DNA from: Butyrivibrio sp. M55
Lineage (GTDB): Bacteria; Bacillota; Clostridia; Lachnospirales; Lachnospiraceae
Length of the DNA: 64,000 nt
NCBI RefSeq assembly: GCF_900116865.1
Contig: NZ_FPCD01000004.1
Span: 248,001-312,000 of the forward strand
Reading direction: 5' to 3'
A program made the translations under genes and the position numbers. The notes below the pieces were generated by a model. It did not search any database. It saw only the letters and a program-made list of their open reading frames with translations, and was not told the DNA's origin. Shown one piece after another: positions 26,761 to 35,240 of the stretch; within the stretch, counting starts at the first letter, position 1, and the number at the start of each line of letters is the position of its first letter.

Positions 26761-27702
26761 ATGGATAAGATTGCAGTACTGATACCTTGTTACAATGAGG
26801 AAAAGACTATAGCGAAGGTTATAAGAGATGCCAAAGCGGCACTTCCCGAGGCGGTTATTTATGTATATAACAATAATTCGAAAGACCGCACTGCAGAAAT
26901 TGCAGCAGCTGAAGGCGCTGTTGTGCGCAATGAATTTATGCAGGGAAAAGGTAATGTTATAAGACGTATGTTCCGCGAGATCGATGCTCTTGTATATGTG
27001 ATGGTTGATGGAGACGATACATATCCCATGGATTCGGCTCCCGAGATGGTTGACCTTGTTCTTAATCATAATTCTGATATGGTAGTCGGAGACAGACTTT
27101 CATCAACATATTATCAGGAGAACAAAAGACCTTTCCATAACTTTGGAAATAATCTCGTAAGAGGAAGTATCAACAAGCTGTTCGGATGCAATATCAGAGA
27201 TATCATGACAGGTTTCAGAGCTTTCAGCTATGAGTTTGTAAAGACATTCCCCGTTCTTTCAAAGGGATTTGAGATAGAGACAGAGATGACTATTCATGCT
27301 GTTTACAACAACATGCAGATTGACAATGTCGTTATCGAATACAGAGACAGACCCGAAGGATCTGAGAGTAAGCTCAATACTTATGAAGACGGTATGAAAG
27401 TTCTTAAGACCATTGCAAAGCTTTACAGAAACTACAAGCCTTTTGGGTTCTTCCTTATAATTTCGGCAGTGCTTGCACTTATTGCGGTATTCTTCTTTGT
27501 GCCTATCCTCACAGAGTATTGGCGCACCGGCCTTGTGCCCAGATTCCCTACATTGATAGTTTGCTGCTTTATCATGCTTTCTGCGGTTCAGAGCTTTTTT
27601 GCGGGAGTTATACTGTCAACACTTGCGGTAAATAACAGACGTGAGTTTGAAATGCAGCTCAACATGCTTCAGCGTCACAAAGAAACAGACATGATGAAAT
27701 AA
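26761..27702 (+). CDS. Polyprenyl-phosphate glycosyltransferase (GT2, DPM1-like)
   Basis: 313 residues. GT2 motifs IAVLIPCYNEEKTIAKV near 4, YVYNNNSKDRT near 37, VMVDGDDTYPMDS near 80 and IMTGFRAFS near 143 are followed by two membrane segments (about 228-252 and 263-287). The DGDDTYP variant is common in a clade of bacterial polyprenyl-phosphate sugar synthases. ATG at 26761 has GAAGAGG upstream; the upstream TTG at 26746 is less likely. A TATAAT at 26734-26739 lies nearby but lacks a -35. The Wzx-like flippase gene follows after 14 bases. Confidence 0.88.
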   Translation: MDKIAVLIPCYNEEKTIAKVIRDAKAALPEAVIYVYNNNSKDRTAEIAAAEGAVVRNEFMQGKGNVIRRMFREIDALVYVMVDGDDTYPMDSAPEMVDLVLNHNSDMVVGDRLSSTYYQENKRPFHNFGNNLVRGSINKLFGCNIRDIMTGFRAFSYEFVKTFPVLSKGFEIETEMTIHAVYNNMQIDNVVIEYRDRPEGSESKLNTYEDGMKVLKTIAKLYRNYKPFGFFLIISAVLALIAVFFFVPILTEYWRTGLVPRFPTLIVCCFIMLSAVQSFFAGVILSTLAVNNRREFEMQLNMLQRHKETDMMK

Positions 27703-27716
27703 GGATTAGCGGTCAA

Positions 27717-28955
27717 ATGGAAGATAGTAATAAAAAAAATAAGTCGGGGCTTGTAAAAAAAGCCTCCAAAGACTTTATATTCAGTGTTCTTGCACTGGTC
27801 ATCTATAACGGTGTTCTGCAGCTTCTTGTTTATTCCAAGATTGAAAAAAGCATTGGAAGGAGCGGATTTGACACCGTTCTTTATTTAATTTCCATTATTT
27901 CTGTAATGGGTGCGGGATTTGGAACTGCAGCCAGTTATTCGAGAATGATGGCAAAAAAAGACAGAGAGGAAACAAACGGAGATTACAATGTATTTCTTTT
28001 GATGATCGCCGTTCTTTCTATTCCGGTTACTTTCGGAGCCATTTATCTGGCGGAGGGAATATCGCTAAAACTCTTTGTTCCCGTACTTGTTCTCATGATA
28101 GTTACGGTTTTCAGGTACTATTCGGATGTTCAGTACAGGATGAACATAAGATTTAAAGAATATTTCTTTTTCTTCTTATCTGTATCTGTGGGATATGTGC
28201 TGGGACTTATGTTGTACCCGGTTACCAAGAACTGGGTTCTCGTGATGTTCCTCGGAGAGATTTTCGGTATCATTTTTACTGTTGCGACCGGAAAAATATT
28301 TAGGGCGCCGTTTTTTAATTTGTCGGGTGCGTTTAAAGAGAATATGAAGTCTGCATGGTACATAGCCATGGGAAACGTGCTGGCAAATCTGATACTTAAT
28401 TCAGACAGGATTCTCTTAAAGCATTTTGCCGAGTCAGGTCAGGTTACAGATTTTTATACCGCCAGCCTTATCGGTAAGATTGTAGCAATGCTCACGACTC
28501 CGCTAAATGGTGTAGTCATAAGCTATCTTACAAATTATAAGATTAAGATGAATAAAAAGATATTTGCCACGATCGGATCGGCTTTTTTGGCACTTACGTT
28601 CCTCGGAGCGCTTGTGTGTAGCGGCTTTTCAATGATATATGTAAAGCTGTTTTTTACTCCCGATGTATATGATGGGGCTTCGAAATTTTTCTTTTTGGCA
28701 AACCTCGGACAGCTCCTTTATTTTATCTCGGGTTCATTGATGGTCGTGCTTCTTGCGTTTACGGAAGAAAAACTTCAGTTTATTATCAATCTCATTTATG
28801 GAATTGTTTTCGTGACCATAGTGATCCCGGTTACGTATAAGTGGGGAATGGTAGGATTTGCCTATGGTCTCGTTGCGGTGAACATCGTGAGATTCGTTAC
28901 TGTAATAATACTTGGAGTTGTAAAACTCGGAAAAAAGAAAGAGACGGAACAGTAA
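27717..28955 (+). CDS. Wzx-like oligosaccharide flippase
   Basis: 412-residue protein with about 12 membrane segments, resembling polysaccharide flippases of the MOP/MATE superfamily that move undecaprenyl-linked repeat units outward. Features include DFIFSVLALVIYNGVLQ at the first segment, SRMMAKKDREETNGDYN in the following loop and regular pairs of hydrophobic segments. It starts after AAGGATTAGCGG. It lies at the end of a gene run and may work with the Wzy-like protein at 8035. A lipid II flippase of another clade cannot be excluded. Confidence 0.75.
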   Translation: MEDSNKKNKSGLVKKASKDFIFSVLALVIYNGVLQLLVYSKIEKSIGRSGFDTVLYLISIISVMGAGFGTAASYSRMMAKKDREETNGDYNVFLLMIAVLSIPVTFGAIYLAEGISLKLFVPVLVLMIVTVFRYYSDVQYRMNIRFKEYFFFFLSVSVGYVLGLMLYPVTKNWVLVMFLGEIFGIIFTVATGKIFRAPFFNLSGAFKENMKSAWYIAMGNVLANLILNSDRILLKHFAESGQVTDFYTASLIGKIVAMLTTPLNGVVISYLTNYKIKMNKKIFATIGSAFLALTFLGALVCSGFSMIYVKLFFTPDVYDGASKFFFLANLGQLLYFISGSLMVVLLAFTEEKLQFIINLIYGIVFVTIVIPVTYKWGMVGFAYGLVAVNIVRFVTVIILGVVKLGKKKETEQ

Positions 28956-29003
28956 TAGTTATTGCCAATATTGCGCACATGCGTTATCGAGTGAAAGGTA
29001 ACT

Positions 29004-29022
29004 TCTTAAGACTTTCTTAAGA
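29004..29022. promoter_or_regulatory. Tandem 8-bp palindromes, possible operator
   Basis: TCTTAAGA occurs twice (29004-29011 and 29015-29022) with 11-bp spacing, that is, one helical turn, about 60 bases upstream of the extended -10 at 29079. Each copy is itself a perfect palindrome. This is a good arrangement for cooperative binding by a dimeric regulator. Confidence 0.4.
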
Positions 29023-29078
29023 TTGATTGTAGATTTCATTAATTTTTGTACTCCTGTCGAAATGTTTTGACAGATTGG

Positions 29079-29087
29079 TGTTAAAAT
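29079..29087 (+). promoter_or_regulatory. Extended -10 promoter for SGNH lipoprotein gene
   Basis: TGT-TAAAAT forms an extended -10 about 33 bases before the ATG at 29120. No good -35 lies 16-18 bases upstream; a perfect TTGACA at 29067-29072 is only 9 bases away and is not usable with this -10. Expected start near 29094 leaves a short leader with AGGAGG. Confidence 0.5.
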
Positions 29088-29119
29088 AGGGCTTGGTGAA
29101 GTATCAGCGAGGAGGAAAA

Positions 29120-30319
29120 ATGAAGAAGAGAAAAATAATTAGTTTTATTGTGGGTGTAACAACAGTAGCTATGCTGACTTGCGGATGTACTGCAATTGAT
29201 AAAAATGCAGACACTGCACTGGAATTTATAAATGACGATCTTGCCGCTAGTATGAGCGGTAAAAGTGATCAGGCTTCAGAGGCCGGAACATTGGTTTTGG
29301 CAAAAGATATTTATCAGCCGACACTTGAAGAAGCTGAGGCTTCAGAGTCTGCTTCGGTTGAAGAAACTAAAGTGGAAGAAGAGCAGCCGCAGGAAGGCGA
29401 TGATAAAGTAGTCATGGTATTTATCGGCGACAGCCAGATTGAGAACGGAAGAGACAGCAGTAACGATATTGCTTCTCTTGTATCTGAAAGAGTTCCCAAT
29501 TCTGTTGCATATAATCTTGGAATCGGCGGAACAACAGCTGCGCTTGAACATTCAACATCTGATACATCTTTGTCTAAGTGGGATTCTATTTCGTTTAACG
29601 GAATAACCTACGGTCTTGCAGGAAAGATTGACAGAGACAGAGTTTTTCAGAATTATCCCGAAGTTCTGGATAATATGAATAGTATTAATCCTGAGAAGGT
29701 TGATTATTATTTTATAGAGTATGGTGCAAACGACTTCTTTGATAAGATGCCGCTTGATAAAACACAGTTTGAAGGCAATCCGCTTCATTCATATTATGAA
29801 GCACTTGAGGAAGGTGTAAAAACTCTCCAGGAGATAAGCCCTAATGCAAGAATTATTCTTATGACTCCTTTCTATGGAATTTATAAGGATTCACAGGGTA
29901 AGTTCCTTGGTGACTCTTACGTAGTAAGTTACGGAATTGATACTCTTGCAAATTATGCAAGAAAAGCACTTAACGTAGCAGAGGATCTCGATGTTATCGA
30001 TTTTGATGCGATGAACGATGATAAGAAGTGCGATCTCTATCTTGATACCGCAGAAGAGTATCTTTTGGACGGAACTCACCTTACATTGAAGGGAAGACAG
30101 GTATTTTCAAGGCTTCTTGCTCACATTCCGAATTACTATGAGGAAAATGAGCCATTCGCATACCTTGAAAATGACATTATAAAGATTGGACAATTCGATC
30201 CCGATGAGTATTTCATGATCTCAGATGACAAGCTCAAGGACGATTATCCCGAGGCCTATGAGAAGCTCAAGGCCGGAGCATATCCACTCGCCAGAGAGCA
30301 CGGCGCAGGAGCTGAGTGA
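29120..30319 (+). CDS. Membrane-anchored SGNH/GDSL hydrolase-like protein
   Basis: 399 residues. A hydrophobic signal (about 5-20) ends in a Cys-rich LTCGC, so it is a probable lipoprotein although the lipobox is atypical. An acidic linker leads to an SGNH domain with all blocks: GDSQ with Ser105, GIGGTT at 134-139, GAND at 202-205, and DGTH at 317-320 supplying Asp317 and His320. It is therefore a likely active extracytoplasmic esterase or acetyltransferase acting on surface glycan. ATG at 29120 follows AGGAGG; the longer reading from 29093 would precede that site. A long terminator-like hairpin follows. Confidence 0.85.
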   Translation: MKKRKIISFIVGVTTVAMLTCGCTAIDKNADTALEFINDDLAASMSGKSDQASEAGTLVLAKDIYQPTLEEAEASESASVEETKVEEEQPQEGDDKVVMVFIGDSQIENGRDSSNDIASLVSERVPNSVAYNLGIGGTTAALEHSTSDTSLSKWDSISFNGITYGLAGKIDRDRVFQNYPEVLDNMNSINPEKVDYYFIEYGANDFFDKMPLDKTQFEGNPLHSYYEALEEGVKTLQEISPNARIILMTPFYGIYKDSQGKFLGDSYVVSYGIDTLANYARKALNVAEDLDVIDFDAMNDDKKCDLYLDTAEEYLLDGTHLTLKGRQVFSRLLAHIPNYYEENEPFAYLENDIIKIGQFDPDEYFMISDDKLKDDYPEAYEKLKAGAYPLAREHGAGAE

Positions 30320-30337
30320 CGCCGAGGGATATTGTAA

Positions 30338-30592
30338 ACGGACGACCTATATAGCTATTTATCACAGCCTGCAGCGACGGTATCAGTTTTGAAATGCTTG
30401 TGTTCGGCTGCGCAGTGATTTTCATAATTTCATAAAACCCGAAAATGCCTCCTTTCGACGTTGCTCAGGGAAGTCGGCATTTTCGGGTTTTATTTAATTT
30501 GAAAATTATCTTGCTCGTCCGAGAACTGCACATTTCAAAACTGAACCCGTAGCTGCAGGCTGTGATAAATAGCCATATAGGTCTGTTTTTTT
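30338..30592 (+). terminator. Long hairpin 2: giant terminator-like structure (about 250 bp)
   Basis: Two arms of about 110 bases pair with scattered mismatches. Exact blocks include 22 bases (30354-30375 with 30552-30573), GACCTATAT/ATATAGGTC at the base, and 18 bases at the apex (30432-30449 with 30476-30493). The 3' arm is followed by seven T at 30586-30592, and the inner apex stem is itself followed by T-rich sequence, so two nested intrinsic terminators are possible. It starts 19 bases after the SGNH gene stop. With hairpin 3 it fills the 778-base gap 30320-31097. Confidence 0.8.
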
Positions 30593-30656
30593 ACTATATG
30601 CCGCACGGCACATACTTAGGTGAATGTTTGCGCTATAGATTCTATAAATATTGTAA

Positions 30657-30685
30657 TTGATATGCAGGGGATATTGTGATAAAAT
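30657..30685 (+). promoter_or_regulatory. Promoter upstream of long-leader oxidoreductase transcript
   Basis: TTGATA (30657-30662), a 17-base spacer, and TAAAAT (30680-30685) preceded by TGA gives a near-consensus extended promoter. Initiation near 30692 would leave a leader of about 400 bases, most of which is hairpin 3, before the gene at 31098. Confidence 0.75.
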
Positions 30686-30707
30686 GTTAATACTTTGTTA
30701 ATGTAAC

Positions 30708-31033
30708 GTATACCAAGTGTGGTGAACAGTGGGGCTATTTGCCACTGTGTAGTTCCATAAGTCAGGTTTTCACAGTATTTATGTGAGTTGTAACATTCAA
30801 GAGCTTAAGCGGTCGGGAATCTTTATTCTGCTCTCGCTCCGTCTGTCTGAGCCCATTTATGGGCGAGTTTAGGAGCGAAGAATAAAGATTACCGATTGCT
30901 TATGCCTTGAATGTCAACGAACATAACCCCTGTGCAAACCTGACTTATGGAACGCATATCGCCAATAACCCCAATGCCGCGTGGGGAGTAGCGTGGAGTG
31001 CTATCTTGAAGAATGTTATGGGGTGGGGTATAC
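30708..31033 (+). ncRNA. Long hairpin 3 in the 5' leader of the oxidoreductase gene
   Basis: A core from 30731 to 30972 folds into one long imperfect stem. Exact blocks include 17 bases (30753-30769 with 30936-30952), CACAG, GTTG, ACATTCAA, AATCTTTATTCT and CGCTCC, capped by GCCCA-TTTA-TGGGC at 30851-30864. GTATACC at 30708-30714 can pair with GGTATAC at 31027-31033 if a right-arm bulge of about 40 bases is allowed. A further TATCTTG/CAAGATA and GTTCGT/ACGAAC pair lie between it and the gene. No U-tract follows. It may be a structured leader, an RNase III substrate or a processed small RNA. Confidence 0.6.
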
Positions 31034-31097
31034 TACTATTATTGTTCGTGCTCAAGATAATGAACGAACGATTATTTAGAAAATGAGGATAAATGTG

Positions 31098-32681
31098 ATG
31101 AAGAAGGCCTTAATTATTGGTGCAGGTCCTGCGGGACTTACTGCTGCTTATGAGCTTTTGACCAAGTCAAAGGATTATCAGGTAGTAATCTTTGAGGAAA
31201 CCGACCAGTTTGGAGGAATATCAAGAACAGTTGAGTACAAAGGGAACCGCATGGATATGGGTGGTCACAGATTTTTTACCAAGGTTCCCGAAGTTAATGC
31301 ATGGTGGGATAAGATGCTTCCCGGACAGGGAAAACCTACTTATGATGATATAGTTCTCGACAGACCGATGAAGATGACAGAGGGTGGTCCTGATCCTGAG
31401 AAAACAGACAGAGTAATGCTTAAGAGACATCGTGTCTCACGTATTCTTTTTGATTCCAAGTTTTATGATTACCCGATTTCACTCAAGGGTGAGACTTTTA
31501 AGAACTTCGGCTTTTTGACTACGATGCAGGTTGGATTCTCATATATGGCTTCTGTTTTCCACAAGAGACCTGAGGACAATCTTGAGAATCTCTATATCAA
31601 TAACTTTGGTAAGAAGCTTTATTCAATGTTCTTCGAGTATTATACCGAGAATCTCTGGGGCAGACATCCAAGCGAGATCGATGCTTCATGGGGCAAGCAG
31701 AGAACTAAGGGCTTATCTATTTTCGGAATAATCAAGGACTATCTTGGAAGACTTTTTAAAGTTAAGAACCGTAAGGTTAACACTTCACTTATAGAAGAGT
31801 TCAAGTATCCCAAGCTCGGACCCGGTCAGCTCTGGGACGTGACTGCTGAGGAGATTAAGAAGCTCGGTGGTACAATTATTGTAAATGCCAAGGTTACCGG
31901 AATCAGGAAAGACGGCAATCATATCAAAGGCGTATCTTATCTTGTTGATGGAAAAGAGATTGAGATTGACGGCGATGTAGTTATCAGCTCAATGCCGATA
32001 AAGGATCTTGTTGCAGGAATGAATGATGTTCCCGCAGACCCCGCAAGAATTGCAGCAGGACTTCCTTACCGTGATTATATGACTCTCGGTGTACTTGTTC
32101 CCAAGCTTAATCTTGAGAATAAGACCAAGATCAAGACTATCGGAAATATTGTGCCTGATAACTGGGTATATGTTCAGGATAGAAATGTTAAGATGGGAAG
32201 ATTCCAGATTTACAACAACTGGTCTCCTTATCTTGTAAAAGATCTTGAGAATACTGTATGGGTCGGACTTGAATATTTCTGCTTTGAAGGCGATAACATG
32301 TGGAATATGACCGAGGATGAGTTTGCCAAGATGGCAATCGATGAGATGGTCAAGCTTAAACTTATCGACAAAGCGGATGAAGTTATTGACTATCACATGG
32401 AGAAAGTTAAAAAGGCTTATCCTGCTTACTTTGATACATATGATGAGATGGACAAGCTCATCGAGTATCTTGATACTATCGACAATCTCTATTGCGTAGG
32501 CAGAAATGGTCAGCATAGATATAACAATATCGATCATTCAATGTGTACATCCTTTGAGGCTGTTAAGAATATCATAAGTGGAGAGACAGACCGCAGCAAC
32601 ATATGGAACGTTAACACTGAGGAGGAATACCATGAAACATCTACTTCCGAAGATGAAGCAGATGAGGTGGAAATAGATTGA
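31098..32681 (+). CDS. FAD-dependent oxidoreductase (UDP-galactopyranose mutase/amine oxidase-like)
   Basis: 527 residues. The dinucleotide-binding loop [13 protein letters not shown] is at 8-20, the second FAD motif is [13 protein letters not shown] near 37, and [15 protein letters not shown] near 60 marks a family common in bacterial glycan loci. A C-terminal FAD contact appears in [20 protein letters not shown]. Relationship to UDP-galactopyranose mutases and protoporphyrinogen-oxidase-like enzymes makes a sugar-nucleotide or lipid-linked sugar rearrangement plausible, but the substrate is unknown. The ATG at 31098 has GAGGA nine bases upstream; 31083 is an in-frame alternative. It has a 400-base structured leader and is followed by a terminator. 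Confidence 0.8.
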   Translation: MKKALIIGAGPAGLTAAYELLTKSKDYQVVIFEETDQFGGISRTVEYKGNRMDMGGHRFFTKVPEVNAWWDKMLPGQGKPTYDDIVLDRPMKMTEGGPDPEKTDRVMLKRHRVSRILFDSKFYDYPISLKGETFKNFGFLTTMQVGFSYMASVFHKRPEDNLENLYINNFGKKLYSMFFEYYTENLWGRHPSEIDASWGKQRTKGLSIFGIIKDYLGRLFKVKNRKVNTSLIEEFKYPKLGPGQLWDVTAEEIKKLGGTIIVNAKVTGIRKDGNHIKGVSYLVDGKEIEIDGDVVISSMPIKDLVAGMNDVPADPARIAAGLPYRDYMTLGVLVPKLNLENKTKIKTIGNIVPDNWVYVQDRNVKMGRFQIYNNWSPYLVKDLENTVWVGLEYFCFEGDNMWNMTEDEFAKMAIDEMVKLKLIDKADEVIDYHMEKVKKAYPAYFDTYDEMDKLIEYLDTIDNLYCVGRNGQHRYNNIDHSMCTSFEAVKNIISGETDRSNIWNVNTEEEYHETSTSEDEADEVEID

Positions 32682-32697
32682 CGATACATTAAATTTT

Positions 32698-32735
32698 AAT
32701 GCGGTGCTTTAGGATGATATAGCACCGCATTTTTT
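32698..32735 (+). terminator. Rho-independent terminator between oxidoreductase and GT2 genes
   Basis: A perfect 11-bp stem (AATGCGGTGCT at 32698-32708 with AGCACCGCATT at 32721-32731) and T-tract to 32735. The AGGAG of the next gene begins immediately after the T-tract, so the next gene is expressed by read-through or by a promoter I cannot see. Confidence 0.88.
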
Positions 32736-32744
32736 AGGAGTATT

Positions 32745-33695
32745 ATGAAAAAAATAAGTGTTTTGATCCCCTGTTTTAATGAGGTGGAGAACGTGGAGGG
32801 AATTTCCTCCGCAATTGAAGAAGTTATAAAAAAAGATCTTTCAAACTATGATTATGAGATCGTTTTCATAGACAATGCGTCTACAGACGGAACAAGAGAT
32901 AAGATTGAAAAGATCTGTGAGGGAAATAATAAGATAAAGGCGATATTTAATGTCACAAATTTCGGACAGTTCAATTCGCCTTTCCATGGCATGTGCTCTC
33001 TTGACGGAGACTGTGTTATTCCCGTGTGCGCCGATTTCCAGGATCCGGTTGAGCTTATTCCCGTATTTGTAAAAAAGTGGGAAGAGGGTCACAAGATCGT
33101 AAGCGGTGTAAAAGCTTCGAGTAAGGAAAACGGATTCATTTATTTCCTCAGAACTGTCTACTATAAGACAATAAAGAATATTTCCAGTGTTCAGATGATT
33201 GAGCACTTTACAGGTTTTGGCCTTTATGACAAGACCTTTATAACTCTTCTAAGGCAGCTTAACGATCCGATTCCGTTCATAAGAGGAATTGTTGCCGAGT
33301 ACGGAGCCGGTTTCAATATGACAACGGTTGAGTATGAACAGCCTAAGAGAAGAGCAGGCAAGACACATAACAATTTCTATACCCTGTATGATGCGGCAAT
33401 GCTTAGTATTACATCATATACCAAGGTAGGACTGCGTCTTTGCACTTTAGCGGGATTTGCTTGTGCGATCATAGATATGATCGTTGCATTTGTATATCTT
33501 ATACTCAAGCTTACTCACTGGTACAGCTTCCACGCAGGTTATGCGCCGATGATCATCGGAATGTTCCTTATGGGAGCGATACAGCTCTTTTTCATCGGAT
33601 TTACAGGTGAGTATATCCTCAACATCAATACAAGAGTTATCGGACGTCCCATAGTTGTTGAGGAAAAACGCATTAATTTTGATAATGATAAATAA
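32745..33695 (+). CDS. GtrB/DPM1-like glycosyltransferase (GT2)
   Basis: 316 residues. SVLIPCFNEVENV near 5, FIDNASTDGTRDK near 43, NFGQFNSPFHGM near 74, and CADFQDPVELIP near 94 (the metal-binding DFQDP variant of DADLQDPPE) define the GT2 domain. Two C-terminal membrane segments (about 230-255 and 265-290) fit a polyprenyl-phosphate sugar synthase. A QPKRRAGKTHNNFYTLYDAA segment before the first segment is typical. The start has TAGGAG directly after a terminator T-tract. One of three such enzymes here; each may load a different sugar for the GT-C proteins. Confidence 0.9.
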   Translation: MKKISVLIPCFNEVENVEGISSAIEEVIKKDLSNYDYEIVFIDNASTDGTRDKIEKICEGNNKIKAIFNVTNFGQFNSPFHGMCSLDGDCVIPVCADFQDPVELIPVFVKKWEEGHKIVSGVKASSKENGFIYFLRTVYYKTIKNISSVQMIEHFTGFGLYDKTFITLLRQLNDPIPFIRGIVAEYGAGFNMTTVEYEQPKRRAGKTHNNFYTLYDAAMLSITSYTKVGLRLCTLAGFACAIIDMIVAFVYLILKLTHWYSFHAGYAPMIIGMFLMGAIQLFFIGFTGEYILNINTRVIGRPIVVEEKRINFDNDK

Positions 33696-33735
33696 TGTGA
33701 CAGTTCACTAGATTTATAGACCACAGGGAGAAACA

Positions 33736-35190
33736 ATGACCTTTATATCATTTGCATTTATGGTATTTCTGCCATGCGCCGTTTTGATCAATTTCATAGT
33801 TCCGATAAAGTATCGCTATATCTGGCTTCTTATAGCAAGTATGGTATTTTATTCAACTGCAGGCATAGGGGCGATGATCGTTCTCGTACTTTCTATGCTT
33901 TCGGTGTATGCAACAGGTATTTATCTGGGAAAAAAGAAGAAGGCAAAGCTCGTATTTCTTTTGTGCCTGCTTTTTAATCTCGGAATTCTTTTTGTGTTCA
34001 AATATTTCAATTTCTTTATGCAGATTCTGGGTATCGCCACAGACGGAGCCTATGGAAATATACAGCTGAATAATATGATCATTCCTCTCGGACTATCTTT
34101 TTACATACTTAAGTCCGTAGGATATCTGATTGACGTTTACAGGGGAGATATTGCCCCTGAAAAGAATTATCTTAAATTTGCTCTTTTCGTTTCATTCTTT
34201 TCGCAGATTCTTGCCGGCCCTATCGAAAGAGCGGGGAATATGCTAAAACAGTTCGATAATCCCAAGCCTATTGATTTTGACAGATTCAGAAACGGTTTTC
34301 TTCAGGTGCTTTGGGGATATTTCCTTAAGCTTGTTGTTGCGGACAGACTTGCTATTTTTGTCAAAGCTGTATTTGATGCCGAAGACGGTATAAGGGGTAC
34401 GGTATCTTTTGTTGCAATCCTGTTCTATACATTTGAGATTTACGCGGATTTTGCGGGCTATTCACATATTTCAATCGGAATAGCAAGAATTCTTGGAATT
34501 GATGTAATGAATAACTTTGACAGTCCTTATCTGGCAAGGTCGATTGCGGAGTTCTGGAGAAGGTGGCATGTTTCACTTTCGTCATGGTTTAGAGATTATC
34601 TGTATATTCCGCTTGGTGGAAACAGAAAAGGAACAATCAGAAAGTTTATCAATATACTTATTGTATTTACTGTGAGCGGTCTTTGGCACGGCGCGGATTT
34701 CACTTTCCTCGCATGGGGACTTCTTCACGGTGTATATCAAGTGATTGGAAGCATAGTTACTCCTGTAAGAGATAAGATTACAAAGACATTCAATATAGGT
34801 AGAGCGAGCTTTTCTCACAGAATCGTAAAGACAGTGGGAACTTTTATTCTGGTAGCATATGCCTGGGTGTTCTTTAGAGCGGACGATATAATGCAGGCTG
34901 TAAGGATTATAAGAAATTCTTTTGCATTTACTCCTTGGAAAATTGTTGACGGAAGTATGTATCAGTTCGGGCTTACAAGAGGAAACTTTCTTCTTGGCGT
35001 ATTTGGCATATTGCTTATGATCATTGTTGATCTTGTGAACAGTAGGGGAATTATTATAAGGGAAAAGATACTGTGCCAGGGATTGTGGCTTAGATGGATC
35101 ATTATGATAGTGGGAATCGTGGTTACCGTAGTGTGCGGTATCTGGGGACCCGGCTATGATGTGTCTGATTTCATCTATAAGCAGTTTTAA
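33736..35190 (+). CDS. MBOAT family O-acyltransferase, copy 1
   Basis: 484-residue membrane enzyme of the MBOAT family (AlgI/DltB-like) that passes acyl groups across the membrane for O-acylation of surface glycans. Signature segments are FKYFNFFMQ near 90, PLGLSFYILKSVGYLIDVYRG near 117, LAGPIERAGNML near 160, FWRRWHVSLSSWFRDYLYIPLGG near 273 and the catalytic-His motif SGLWHGADFTFLAWGLLHG near 313. Start follows CAGGGAGAAAC. The likely extracytoplasmic partner is the SGNH protein at 38568, separated by the CotH-VTC-DUF4956 trio. Confidence 0.93.
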   Translation: MTFISFAFMVFLPCAVLINFIVPIKYRYIWLLIASMVFYSTAGIGAMIVLVLSMLSVYATGIYLGKKKKAKLVFLLCLLFNLGILFVFKYFNFFMQILGIATDGAYGNIQLNNMIIPLGLSFYILKSVGYLIDVYRGDIAPEKNYLKFALFVSFFSQILAGPIERAGNMLKQFDNPKPIDFDRFRNGFLQVLWGYFLKLVVADRLAIFVKAVFDAEDGIRGTVSFVAILFYTFEIYADFAGYSHISIGIARILGIDVMNNFDSPYLARSIAEFWRRWHVSLSSWFRDYLYIPLGGNRKGTIRKFINILIVFTVSGLWHGADFTFLAWGLLHGVYQVIGSIVTPVRDKITKTFNIGRASFSHRIVKTVGTFILVAYAWVFFRADDIMQAVRIIRNSFAFTPWKIVDGSMYQFGLTRGNFLLGVFGILLMIIVDLVNSRGIIIREKILCQGLWLRWIIMIVGIVVTVVCGIWGPGYDVSDFIYKQF

Positions 35191-35240
35191 TCTATTTAGA
35201 AAAGAGTTTTGAAAGTGGAATTTTAAGGAGTAGTTTTCGG

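Noticed and set aside
29067..29087. Perfect TTGACA as -35 for the -10 at 29082
   Set aside because: The spacing is 9 bases, too short for a sigma-70 promoter, and no -10 is found 16-18 bases downstream of it.
30338..31033. Long hairpins as retron msd-type ncRNA or as MITE copies
   Set aside because: No reverse transcriptase gene is present in the window, and the three hairpins share no sequence with each other and have no clear target-site duplications.
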